A stretch of DNA of 64,000 nt from Clostridium sp. (GTDB taxonomy: Bacteria; Bacillota_I; Bacilli_A; RF39; UBA660), in NCBI GenBank assembly GCA_022010095.1, contig CP091739.1:1240001-1304000 (forward strand), read 5' to 3'. Every line of letters begins with the position of its first letter. Positions within the stretch are counted from its first letter, which is position 1. Position numbers and translations under genes: made by a program. Below the pieces are notes generated by a model. It was not told the DNA's origin. It saw only the letters and a program-made list of their open reading frames with translations, and ran no database searches. Positions 33,301-42,663 of this stretch are shown here, one piece after another.

Positions 33301-33901
33301 TTAATACTATATTGTGGAGTCATATTTGGCGTATCAGGTGCAGTTTCAGGTGTCAGGGTTCTATCAACACAAGTTGCTAAAACAGCACTAAAAAAACTTC
33401 CTCAAAAAGCTTTGACTAAAACATTTTGGTATCCAATGATAAAAAAGATTTGTTCTTTTGTTGGCTATACTCTAACAAAAAAACATTAGCTTCAGGTATA
33501 TCTAAGGCAATACCTGTTATTGGTGGAGTGATATCTGGGACGATTAATTTTGCTTCAATGATGCCTATGGTGCGAAAATTAAATGATGCTTTAGATAATG
33601 CAACATTTGATTATTCTGAAGAGGAATTTAATAGTGATATAGAACTATTAAGTAATGAAACAGGCAAAGTTTCAGAAAAAAAGATAAACAGAGTTTTTAA
33701 AGAAAAAAATTTGTTGCTGGATTTAGTAAAATAAAAAAAATAGTGTATCAAATTTATTTTTCTAAATTAGGAGATAATAAAGATAAATCTGAAATAGATC
33801 CTATAGAGGAAATAAAGAAATATAAAGAGTTATTAGATTCAGGAATTATCAGTCAAGATGAGTTTAATAAAAAAAGAAAAAAAGATTTATTAAATTTGTA
33901 A
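33301..33901 (+). pseudogene. EcsC-like protein with C-terminal SHOCT domain, N-terminus missing
   Basis: LPQKALTKTFWYPMIKKIC and SKAIPVIGGVISGTINFASM are EcsC-like; the end DPIEEIKKYKELLDSGIISQ then EFNKKRKDLLNL is a SHOCT domain. What precedes GVIFGVSGAVSGVRVLS is non-coding, so about 100 N-terminal residues seem absent and there is no good start codon. It lies next to the recombinase remnant, so a deletion during element decay is plausible. Run indels are present as well (33470, 33715, 33740). Confidence 0.5.
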
Positions 33902-34007
33902 ACAATTAAAATTTTTGTGATTATTAAAAAAATTACAATTTATAATTAAAATTATTTGTAAATTAATATTATTATTTCAGTAAAGGGTATGAGTATTTCA
34001 TATATTA

Positions 34008-34058
34008 GAATTTGTCTGGGAGTACAAATTCAGTGCTGGCTAGACATAGATTTTATTC
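34008..34058 (-). other. Conserved hairpin block, possible oriT (copy 1)
   Basis: Minus strand: TGTCTAGCCAGCACTG, then a 7-bp stem GAATTTG/CAAATTC with loop TACTCCCAGA, preceded by GAATAAAA. A second copy at 41980-42028 has the same flank and loop but a different stem sequence that still pairs. Here no mob gene is left beside it. Confidence 0.45.
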
Positions 34059-34075
34059 CCCAGAATTCAAAAAAT

Positions 34076-34121
34076 TAAAAAAGAGGACTAAATTATTCTG
34101 ATAATTTTTTTCCTCTTTTTG
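34076..34121 (-). terminator. Strong hairpin terminator inside the recombinase remnant
   Basis: AAAAAGAGGA with AAATTAT, CAG loop, AATAATTT and TCCTCTTTTTT. It starts at codon 15 of the remnant and ends its transcript. Confidence 0.75.
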
Positions 34122-34160
34122 GTCGTCAGTAGATACTCTTATATAAATACCACATCTCAT
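34107..34160 (-). pseudogene. Remnant of a serine recombinase (first 18 codons)
   Basis: AAGGAG, seven bases, then MRCGIYIRVSTDDQKEEKN: the first strand and catalytic Ser (RVS) of a large serine recombinase, almost the same as the recombinase at 42.7-44.5 kb (RCGVYVRVSTDDQK). The homology ends and a terminator follows. Ribosome-binding site and leader are kept, so the rest was deleted. Confidence 0.75.
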
Positions 34161-34208
34161 AGTTTTTCTCCTTGAAAGAAAGAGAACTTTTGAAGTTTTA
34201 TATAAAAT

Positions 34209-34239
34209 AAAAACTCACGAACTTTTAAGTCCGCAAGTT
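34209..34239 (-). terminator. Terminator beside the left att-like repeat
   Basis: Minus strand AACTTGCGGACTT, AAAA, GTTCGTGAGTT and a T run, with G-T pairs. It follows the tRNA-end-like motif as a natural tRNA terminator would. Confidence 0.55.
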
Positions 34240-34242
34240 AAT

Positions 34243-34254
34243 TTCAATTGGAGC
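34243..34254 (-). repeat. att-like repeat, copy of the tRNA-Gly 3' end (left)
   Basis: GCTCCAATTGAA, identical over 12 bases to the tRNA-Gly 3' end plus flank at 44945-44956. It marks the far end of the middle element. Confidence 0.6.
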
Positions 34255-34303
34255 GATTAAAGTTCAAAGTAAGTTAAAAATATTTTTCTTTTTGATAAAT
34301 TAA

Positions 34304-35561
34304 TTATATCACTTCTATTTTTAATTCATCAATCTTGGTATTTATTTCATCTAGTAAATCCATTAACTCTTTATTTTTCATCTATATATAAATCATTCAT
34401 AAGAATTATTGAACCTCTGTATTTATCCTTATACATATCTTTAGTTATTTTTTTAACCTTGTTTCAATGTTAGGCTTAAATGGTATTGTTTTTATCAGAT
34501 AATGTTTCAATTGTGATGTTTAAATATTTATGCATATCAGAACTTTCATCATCTAAATCATATAAAGAAATTGTTTTAATTCCTAGCTCCTTTAAAATTC
34601 TTAATATTAATGGAAAAAATATTTTACCATCAACTATAGAGTATTCTATATTGTTTTTTTCTCCATTAATGAGCCATATTTCATAATATATAAATCAAAT
34701 ATTTTTACTTTCTATAGCGCCTTCACCTAATAACATATAATCACAGAATAATGATTTAATAATTATAGGTAAAAACAAAATTATTAAAAATATGTTTCAT
34801 ATTTATCTTCTATTTTTTTGTAACTAGAATTTTTTTAATTCCTCTTTAGTATAACAAGCATATTTTTAAATTAAAACCCATTAAACTTTTTTTGTTGATG
34901 GTAGTGGTTTCAATTCTCCATTTATTACTTTTTGCTATTTCTTCGATGTCCTCAATAAAATTTTTGAGTAATAACAGGTGAATGAGTCGCTATAATTACC
35001 TTTATTCCTTGATGTGATATTTTATTAAGAATTTTCCCAACTTTTTATATATAAAGATGGATGTAAGTGTTGTTCTGGTTCATCAATAACTAAGTATTCA
35101 TAATTTTTCGTTAGGGTTATCTTCTAATATTTTTTTGATATTAAAAAGTAATTGTCCTAAAAAAATCTTTCACCTGACCCGGGTTTTTCCCCATTTATTA
35201 GAATCAGTTTTAATATCAGCAGAAATGATACCCTTATACGATTCTAAATTGTTATTTAAAGATATATTAAGAAAACTATTATTATTTATTGAACTTAAAT
35301 CAACTCCATCAATTTGCTCTTGAATTGCTTCTTTTGCTTTTGCGTTATCAAGTAATAAATTTAGCCAAACAATAAGTGTAGAAGTATCCGTTGAATTTTT
35401 TAGATTTTCATCTGCTTTCACTTCATTAGTGACTAATATAGTTTTTCTTTGCAATATCCCCTTTAATATCTTTTTGAAATCATATAAGACTTTCCTTGCG
35501 AATTTGTTCCTACTAAAGCTAAACGATCTAAATTTTTCTTTCAAGTAATCTAAAAAAACAT
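34304..35561 (-). CDS. OLD-like ATPase (AAA plus TOPRIM-like end), frameshifted
   Basis: Corrected start MFLDYLKENLDRLALVG, Walker A GTNSQGKS at residues 17-24, Walker B LVIDEPEQHLHPSLYIKLG, then IKVIIATHSP (the His switch region), typical of OLD/AAA15 ATPases. The C-terminal part has GEGAIES and YDLDDESSDMHK, which could be the Glu and DxD of a TOPRIM nuclease domain. About 415 residues, on the short side. AGGAGG precedes the ATG. OLD-family nucleases serve in phage defence; the gene shares an element with a restriction-modification pair. Frameshifts are numerous in the TOPRIM-like half, so that call is weaker. Confidence 0.7.
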
Positions 35562-35789
35562 AAAAAAACCTCCTATGCACGCGTTAAAGCTCTAACTACT
35601 GCCATTTTATAAATTTGAAACTAGAAAGTCAATACTTTTTTTAGCACTTATTTTTTTACGAGTGCTAAATTATATTTATACATATATATAAATATATATG
35701 TATAGATATAAAAAAATTATAAAAAAATTTTTTTAATTTTTTTCAAGAAATTAATCAAATAATAAAAATTTAACTTTTTGCCTAAATTG

Positions 35790-35818
35790 CTGCAATTATT
35801 AATTATAAATGTTATAAT
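35790..35818 (+). promoter_or_regulatory. Promoter of the methyltransferase-endonuclease operon
   Basis: Extended -10 TGTTATAAT with a weak CTGCAA box 17 bases upstream, 25 bases before the methyltransferase start. Confidence 0.45.
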
Positions 35819-35842
35819 GGAATAAGAGATAGGAGGTGCACT

Positions 35843-36838
35843 ATGAAACGATTAAAAATGGCTAGTTTATTTGCTGGAATTGGTGGAATAGATTTAGGAT
35901 TTAAAAATGCCGGATTTCAACCAATATGGGCAAATGAAATAGATAAATATTGTGCTATAACATTTAACGCGAATCATAAAGATATAAAACTTGTTGTAGA
36001 TGATATATGTAATATAAAAAGGGAAAAGATATACCTAAAATTGATGTTTTTGTCAGCAGGATTTCCTTGCCAACCATTTTTCTATTGCTGGATATAGAAA
36101 AAGGTTTTTGAAGATGATCGTGGTAATATGTTCTTCCAAATAATGAGATTAGTAAAAAGAAATGGCTGAAAATAATAATAAACCAAGAATATTATTTTTT
36201 TAGAAAATGTAAAAAAACTTAAAGACACACGATAACGGAAATACATTTAAAGTTATTAAAGAAACTTTAGAGCATTATGGTTATTTTTGTAGAAGCAAAA
36301 GTTTTTAAATACTTGTGAGTATGGTAATTTACTACAAAAATAGAGAAAGAATCTTTATTATAGGATTTCTTAATGAAAATGATTATAAGAATTTTTAAAT
36401 GGCCAAAAAAACACCTTTAAAAAAATACAATCGAAACTATTGTTGATTGGAATAAGGAAGTTCCAAAAAAAATATTTGTATGAGCAAGATAAAAAAAGTG
36501 TTATGAATTGTTAAATAAGAGTATCAAAGAACATAATACTATTTATCAATATAGAAGAGTTTATGTAAGAGATAATAAGAATGGGGTTTGTCCAACTTTA
36601 ACAGCAAATATGGGTACTGGAGGGCATAATGTTCCATTAATATATACTAACTATAATAAAATCAGAAAAACTATTACCAATTGAATGTTTAATGTTACAA
36701 GGATTCCCAAATGATTTTTATTATTCCAAGTGAGCTAGTAGATTCAAGAGTTTACAAACAAGCTGGAAATGCAGTATCAGTTAATGTAATAAAAAAAGGG
36801 TTGCAGAAAAAAATATTAGACGCTATAAAGGAGACTGA
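35843..36838 (+). CDS. C5-cytosine DNA methyltransferase, frameshifted
   Basis: Motif I SLFAGIGGIDLGFKNAGF, motif II WANEIDKYCAITFNANH, motif IV with catalytic Cys SAGFPCQPFSIAGYRKGF, motif VI FLENVKNL, motif VIII QNRERIFIIGF, and motif X AGNAVSVNVIKRV. The target-recognition part lies between RRVYVRDNK and LPIECLMLQGFP. About 325 residues, a small complete enzyme. GGAGGTGCAC lies before the ATG. Its stop is three bases before the endonuclease start, so the two are one restriction-modification operon. Frameshifts near 36020, 36075, 36170, 36205, 36290, 36395, 36470 and 36715. Confidence 0.92.
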
Positions 36839-36841
36839 AAA

Positions 36842-37945
36842 ATGCAAATAATTAGTTATGATAATAATAAATTTGAAGATTACAAGAATAATTTAAAGTT
36901 AATTGGCTCATTATCTTTATTATTTAGTGAAAGTGATGATCCATGGCTTGATTATAGAGTTCCCGAAAATCTTTATTGTGAATGTTTTGGTGCTGAGAAT
37001 CTTGCTAGATCATGTGTAACAGCTGATGCAAAATTAGGAGATATTGGTATTGGTATAAAAACTTTTACTGAAGGAAATAAAAAAACATGGCAAAAAATAG
37101 CTGAGTTTAATAAGGCAAGAAAATCCTATTCAGATTTACAAGGATTAGATAAAATTAAGAAAAATAGCAGAATTAAGAAATGAACGTATTGAATCAACAT
37201 TATCAACTTATGGTTTATCTAAAATGATTTATCATTGTGTTATAAGAAATAAAAAAGGTTTTCATTTTTATGAAGAAGTAATGGATAAAATTGATATTCC
37301 AAATATAAAAAGTAATTAACGCATCTGAAATATCATTAATCTTTACTGATGGAATTCATGAATATAATTTTAATATTTCAAAAAGTGTATTGCAAAAAAA
37401 GATTTAATACTGATGAGTATTTTGATAGTGTTTCAGTACAAGTAGCAACTAATCCATTTGAAGTACTAAGAAATGGTATTGGATCATTAGTAACTATAAC
37501 TGAAAATGAAGTAGCAGTAATTCCTCTTTATTCAGAAAAAAATGGTGTTAAATTAGTTTATCCTAAGAGTGGCTTAAATCAATGGAATGCAGGTGGAAGG
37601 CCTAGAAGTATTGATGAGGTATATATTCCATTTAATAAGAAAATAAGAGATAAATATGTTGGCTTTTTTCCAAATAGAGATACTTCTTTTAATGTATTAC
37701 TACCAAATGGTAAAGAAATGTCTATGAAATTATGTCAAGATAATGGAAAAGCATTAATGTCTAATCCAAATAGTGAACTTGGTCAATGGTTATTAAGAGA
37801 AGTATTAAGACTTGAAGAAAACGAAGTGCTAACTTATGAAAAACTGGCTGAACTTGGTATTGAAAGTGTAGTTTTTTTGGAAAAGTTTAATGATGATAAT
37901 TATAAATTAGATTTCAGACAAATAAATGATGAAAATAATGAATAA
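36842..37945 (+). CDS. Type II restriction endonuclease with C-terminal B3-like domain, frameshifted
   Basis: The C-terminal 150 residues, KSGLNQWNAGGRPRSIDEVY, FFPNRDTSFNVLLPNGKEMS, CQDNGKALMSNPNSELGQWL then LTYEKLAELGIESVVFLEK, match the B3-like DNA-binding domain found in several restriction enzymes. The N-terminal half holds a likely nuclease core: VTADAKLGDIGIGIKTFTEG (Asp and GIxxK) and a following NKKTWQKIAEFN. About 365 residues. The target is probably the same site as the methyltransferase just upstream. Indels near 37165, 37310 and 37395. Confidence 0.75.
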
Positions 37946-37970
37946 ATACTTTTTATAACAAATTATATTG

Positions 37971-37996
37971 TAGTTGGAGAAAACCAACTTTTTTTG
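37971..37996 (+). terminator. Terminator of the restriction-modification operon
   Basis: AGTTGG, AGAAAA, CCAACT and seven T, 27 bases after the endonuclease stop. Confidence 0.75.
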
Positions 37997-38138
37997 TGAT
38001 TAATATCATACTTTACACAAATATAATAATAAGAATAATATCCCACTATTTTTTTATCAATTTTTATTAAATTGGGATATACATATTCCTAGCATTTACA
38101 CGAAAAAAAGAATATAGCAAATATACTTTTGGGATTGA

Positions 38139-38209
38139 TTTTGCAAGTGCAAAAATAAGTTTGGTACCACATAAAACATAGATTTTTATATGGGTAAAAT
38201 GTATGTGGT
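38139..38209. repeat. Two inverted repeats in the 37.99-38.25 kb gap
   Basis: The 250-base gap between the endonuclease terminator and the recombinase end has no gene I can support. It holds TTTTGCA-AG-TGCAAAA at 38139-38154 and ACCACATA/TATGTGGT at 38166-38209 with a 28-base loop. In the neighbouring element the comparable place holds the possible oriT, so this may be a different transfer or recombination site. Confidence 0.3.
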
Positions 38210-38249
38210 GGTAGCATCTTCTTATCCTGATAAAAAAATACCATAATAA

Positions 38250-40050
38250 TTATGGCATTTTTGGGATAAATAGGACTTCATCGACAAATTTATTATCTAG
38301 TATAATTGCTCCTACTAAGACACCTTGATTAGTTACTAGATTATTTATTTGTTCTTTAAAGGCGTCGTGAATATTATGATTATTATTTAAGTAATCTTCT
38401 ACACTAATTGAATTATAGTTTTCATATAAGGTTAATAATGTTTCCATATCTTTAATTTGTTTATATTCAAATTCTTTATAATCTTCTCTTAAAGATAGCA
38501 TTAAATCATTTAAAGAAACTCATCAGCATTTTTTTATCAAAATATTGTTTTTTTCAAATTTAATATTTGTTATATCTATAAAATATTCTTCATCACGACT
38601 AATTTCTATTTGTCGTATAAATTTATGTAATATTAATTTTTTTAGTTTCAGGATCTAACTTTAACCATTTTTTTGATATATAGGTAATTCTTTATTCATT
38701 AAATAATTGTTTAAATTATTGTTATTAAAAAGAATCTATTAATTCTATTTTTAATGTCTAGTGGTTCTTCATAATTTAATTCTTTTTTTCTTAGTTTCAA
38801 GTTCAGTAATTTCATTTTTTTAATCATTTCATTTTTTTACGATTAATAGTTTCTACATCTAAACTACTAGATAAATATAGTTCAACTAATTTTTTTCTTC
38901 TTGGTGTTTTTAATTTTTTTGAATTGCTTTTTTTCTATGTTTTCGAAATCTTTATTAGTATCTATTTTTAGGTTTAATAATATTTTTCTGGATTTTTCAG
39001 TCATATAGATTATTAATTCATTTAATAATTTAGATAAAGTTCTTTCTAATCTATCGCAACTATAATGTAATCCTTTACCAATACATTTTTTTGTTCTTAC
39101 AAACTAGAAAAATAATAATCTTGATAGCCATCTTTAGTTTTTCTTATGAGAAAAAAAGTAGAACTTAATATATTTCCACAATGAGGACATACAACTAAAT
39201 TAGAAAAATATATGAGTATGTTTTCCATAGTTCTTGTGACAATTTCTTTTTTTATTTGCTTTCTGGATTTATTCCATATTTCTTTACTAATAATTGGTTC
39301 ACAATAATTCTCAATTACTAATTGTTCTTCTTTTTTTACGATTATATTTACCAAATCTAAATGTACCAATATATATTTCGTTATCTAGTATTTTACATAC
39401 TCGAGAATCAGACCATTTATCTCGTTTTAAATATCTATTTTCATTTCTCATTTTTCAGCTATTTGCCTATATGGTATTCCATTAACTGACATATTAAATA
39501 TATCTTTGACAACTAAAGCTTCAATAGGTTCAATTTCTAGATGTTTAGTTACTTTATCTCTAGTATAGCCATATGGTGGTTTATTAGGGTATTTATGTTC
39601 TATAGCCATTTGTTCTAGTCCACGTTTAGTTCTTGCACTTATTTCTTTTCTTTCTCTTTGCCCAAAGGCTAAATTAAGTCCAAACATCATTTCTCCATTA
39701 GCGGTAGATATATCAAATGGTTCAAGAGTTAATTCAATTCTTACATTATATTTATCACATTGATGTAGTAACCAATATCCATCGTATCCATCTCTTGTTA
39801 ATCTATCAGTTTTAATAGCTAAAAGAATATCTATTTTTTCATCTTCAATATCTTTTAATAATCTTTGCATTTCAGGTCGCATTAGGTTTTTACCAGAGTA
39901 TCCAGCATCATTATATATTCCAACTATATTATAATTATTTTTTTATCAGCATATTCTTTTTAACATACGAAGTTGTGAATCAATAGAATAACCATTATCT
40001 CTTTGTTCATCAGTTGATACTCTTACATATATAGCAACTTTATTATTCAT
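38250..40050 (-). CDS. Large serine recombinase of the middle element, frameshifted
   Basis: Catalytic domain: YVRVSTDEQ (nucleophile Ser), then DRLTRDGYDGYWLL, NGEMMFGLNLAFGQRERKEI and SARTKRGLEQ. The recombinase domain follows (NKPPYGYTRDKVTKHLEIEP, YRQIAEKMRNENRYLKRDKW), then a zinc ribbon (VVCPHCGNILSST) and a coiled-coil C-terminus. About 560 residues after correction. Start ATGAATAATAAAG after a GAGG. It would integrate and excise the element; the att-like repeats lie 0.5 kb upstream and 4 kb downstream. Frameshifts are dense in the coiled-coil half (38520-39100). Confidence 0.88.
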
Positions 40051-40075
40051 ATTTAACCTCACTTTCTACATAATA

Positions 40076-40452
40076 AGTTCTGTTATTAGTTTTTTATAAT
40101 AGACTTCTAGTTTATTAAAGTCAATTCCTTATTTAGGGAATGGATTTTTAATAATTTGTTATATATGCTTTTTAATCCACTTTTTATTAAATGCTTGTTT
40201 TTGTTTGAAGATTAATAAAATTATTTCCTTTAACACGATCTTCAGGATATTCATAAAAACTCAATTATTTTTAGTTCTATAAAATAATAAATATCTTATA
40301 GGAATAATAGTTTCTATGTTAGTGGGTTCAAGTACATTTATCTTACCACTAGTTATTTGTATCTTAGTAGGATGAGTAGAACTAATAGCTTTTAATGTCC
40401 TTTGGCTAGGATTTAATTTTTGCAATAGTTTTTATATTTTTATAGAAAAAAA
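40076..40452 (-). CDS. Small protein before the recombinase, frameshifted
   Basis: Reads KTIAKLNPSQRTLKAISSTH, GKINVLEPTNIETIIPIRYL and NEFYEYPEDRVKGNN, with a helical end. A counterpart before the other recombinase (44546-44828) shares the pattern GK-x-x-x-LE-x-TN-x-x-x-I-x-P-x-x-YL. About 110 residues. AAAGGAGG is present but the start codon is lost in a T run. Function unknown; perhaps a directionality or control factor. Confidence 0.4.
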
Positions 40453-40492
40453 GTGCCTCCTTTCTACAAAAGAAAAACACTTTGAAAAATAA

Positions 40493-40520
40493 AAAGTACA
40501 TCATTTCTGACGTACTTTGA
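40493..40520 (-). terminator. Terminator beside the middle att-like repeat
   Basis: Minus strand AAAGTAC, loop, GTACTTT and a T-rich tract, directly after the repeat. Confidence 0.6.
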
Positions 40521-40521
40521 A

Positions 40522-40533
40522 TTCAAATGGAGC
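40522..40533 (-). repeat. att-like repeat, tRNA-Gly 3'-end type (middle)
   Basis: GCTCCATTTGAA, one mismatch to the tRNA copy. It is the junction between the two recombinase elements. Confidence 0.55.
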
Positions 40534-40697
40534 GGTTTAAATACATCTTACGAACTCGCTCTCTTTCTATATATGATTATACATCATTTTTTTCCTTAAA
40601 TAACAAATTTTTAATAATTAAAATGTCAATTTCTATGATATAATTATATATAGAAGTAAAAAGACTAAAGATAATTAGTTTGTTAGGAGGATTGATT

Positions 40698-41525
40698 ATG
40701 AAAAAAAGTTTAAAAATTACTTTAATAATTATTGGTGTTTTTGTAGGATTAATAATCTTGGATACAACCCAAGCTATAGTATTTAATAATAGCCCTATTA
40801 TAAGAAAAACAAAAAAACTTATTCAAGCTTTCATAAGAAAAATATAGGGTTTTCGTAGAAACTGATATTTATGATGGCGTAACACAGACTACTCGCTTTA
40901 AATGGGAAGCTCATACTTTACCTATAAAAGATAATACTGATAACCTAAAAGATACTTATAAGAAAGTAAGTGATTATTTTGGAAGTGAAACTACTGATCA
41001 TAGTAATTTAGGTTCTTGCTCACTAGATGAAAGTAATAATGTTGTTGTCGTTACTCTCATAGATAATAGTAAAACAAAACAGGAAGAGTTTATAAAAAAT
41101 GCTAATATAAATCCAAAATATGTCAAATTTGAACAAGGTGGTCCTTATACAACATCAGCGTTTGATTTTTATATAACAAAACCAGAAAGTCACACTGATA
41201 TTAGATTTAATGATTATTATACTACTAATGATCGTACAATTTATTTGGCAGGAAATATTGGAGAGCTTTTATATTAAAGATCAAGATAAAGATATTACTT
41301 TGAAAAACTTATCTTTCAACTGCATTTCAAACACTTGATGATGGTATAAAACATATTACTGATAAATTAGAGTTAAAAGCCACACTGAAAGATGGAGGAA
41401 CAAAAATTTACAAATCTAAAAATAAAGATATAACTATGATAGTATGTAATACTACTAAAAATGATAAAAATATATTAATTGGTGATTATTCTATGGAATA
41501 TACCGAAGGAGATTGTAATAATTAA
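40698..41525 (+). CDS. Membrane-anchored extracellular protein, frameshifted
   Basis: AGGAGG before the ATG, then MKKSLKITLIIIGVFVGLII, a single N-terminal membrane anchor, and DTTQAIVFNNSPIIRKTKNY. The outside part includes DGVTQTTRFKWEAHTLPI and FDFYITKPESHTDIRFNDYY, ending MEYTEGDCNN. About 275 residues. It is the only gene on the plus strand in its element, so it is probably cargo. I recall similar anchored proteins in clostridia but no function. Frameshifts near 40810, 40850, 41265, 41308 and 41318. Confidence 0.5.
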
Positions 41526-41544
41526 TAAATTATAATTTATCAAT

Positions 41545-41576
41545 GAGACTAGTTTGAAATATAACTAGTCTTTTTA
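41545..41576 (+). terminator. Terminator after the membrane-anchored protein
   Basis: GACTAGTT, eight-base loop, AACTAGTC and five T. Confidence 0.75.
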
Positions 41577-41581
41577 CATAA

Positions 41582-41614
41582 AAGAGCAGTACTTGTGTAT
41601 TAGTATTGCTCTTT
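41582..41614 (-). terminator. Terminator of the mobC-like gene
   Basis: AGAGCAATACT, loop, AGTACTGCTCTTTT on the minus strand; it overlaps the last codons. Confidence 0.6.
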
Positions 41615-41924
41615 ATCTAGGACACTTTGTAGGGTTCTTATTTCGGTAAGAACTTTTTCTAATAGTTCTTCACCATTGTGAATTCTATTCATAATCATAA
41701 AATTTCTAGCTCTTACTAAATCATGATTAAGAGCTTTTTATTTGTTCTAAAAATAGGTTTAATCTCATCTTTATGAATAACATTATCCATATCTTCATTT
41801 ATAATTTTTTTCTAATATATGATGATTGAGATAATCCTAATTTTTTTAACTTTATTTTTTTAAATCTAATTTGTTCTTCTTCGTTTATAAATACATTAAT
41901 TTTTTTATATTTCTTTTTTCTCAC
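41600..41924 (-). CDS. MobC-like ribbon-helix-helix protein
   Basis: The N-terminal part is a ribbon-helix-helix: INVFINEEEQIRFKKIKL then KLGLSQSSYIRK, the pattern of MobC-type relaxosome accessory proteins. The C-terminal part (LLNHDLVRARNFMIMNRIHN) is in the position of the MobC conserved helix. About 108 residues. GTG was taken as start, seven bases after AAAGGATG; the upstream ATG overlaps the Shine-Dalgarno. No relaxase is present in the element. A structured site lies 55 bases upstream. A plain RHH repressor is the alternative. Confidence 0.45.
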
Positions 41925-41979
41925 TTTTTTCATCCTTTCTATAATTTTTTTAGGGTTTGGGACTTGTCCCATAGGTTAG

Positions 41980-42028
41980 GCAAATGTTAGGAGTACATTT
42001 GCAGTGCTGGCTAAGACAATTTTTATTC
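41980..42028 (-). other. Conserved hairpin block, possible oriT (copy 2)
   Basis: Minus strand: TGTCTTAGCCAGCACTG, then stem GCAAATG/CATTTGC with loop TACTCCTAA, preceded by GAATAAAA. Compared with copy 1 the stem bases change together and still pair, while flank and loop are kept. It lies just before the mobC-like gene, the usual place of an origin of transfer. A second small hairpin GGGAC/GTCCC follows. Confidence 0.5.
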
Positions 42029-42103
42029 TATTTGTCCTCACACTTTTTTCATTAAATATAAGTTCTTTTTAAAAACAATTTCTTCTGCAATATTTTTTTA
42101 TAA

Positions 42104-42379
42104 TTATTCATCTTTTGTACCCACAATAATTGGTTTTTCTTCCTTTAAATTCTCATTTAAATCTTTATCTTTTTTTCAGCAAGTTCATTTATTAATAATT
42201 TTAATTTTTTTCTTCTGCTTCTTTACCGACTGAAAAAAAGGAAAAGTATATAGTTTGTCCTCAATAATTAGTCTTTGATATAAAACTTTATTATTCTTTT
42301 TTTAGATAATCAAGTTTTTAATAATCCATATTTGTTAAGATTTTTTTAATTTCATCCTTTGTAATAATTTTTTTCTCAT
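42104..42379 (-). CDS. Hypothetical small protein of the mobile element, frameshifted
   Basis: Starts MRKKIITKDEIKKILT and reads NNKVLYQRLIIEDKLYTFPF then SVGKEAEEKIKLLINEL, ending KPIIVGTKDE. About 95 residues. Family not recognised, though such short genes often accompany recombinases of integrative elements. GGAGAG is the ribosome-binding site. Frameshifts near 42175, 42210, 42230, 42300 and 42340. Confidence 0.4.
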
Positions 42380-42439
42380 TTTTTTCATCTCTCCGTTTCT
42401 TTGCTTTTTATTATAGTTATCTATAAAATCTACATTTTT

Positions 42440-42663
42440 TTAGTTTTTACTATTGTATTTAAAATAGCCAATATCATTATTTGTATCTATAACTTTAATT
42501 GTATATCTATCAACTAAATAAATAGCAATAGCATCAGTATTAAAAAGTATCTTTTTAAGTAGTTTAAAAACTTTATATTGTTCTATTGTATTAACCTGAT
42601 TTTTTTAATAATATTATTTTTTTATTTAACAATTTCATAATTGGTAAGTCCATTCTTTAACAT
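42440..42663 (-). CDS. Hypothetical protein, about 75 residues
   Basis: Its ATG overlaps the recombinase 3' end (ATGTTAA). Reads MLKNGLTNYEIVN, then NTIEQYKVFKLLKKILFNTD and AIYLVDRYTIKVIDTNNDIG. Runs near 42610 are over-called. No family recognised; translational coupling to the recombinase suggests it belongs to the element. Confidence 0.4.

Noticed and set aside
37970-37982. TAGTTGGAG considered as a further att-like repeat
   Set aside because: It is one arm of the endonuclease terminator and lacks the CAATTGGAGC core.
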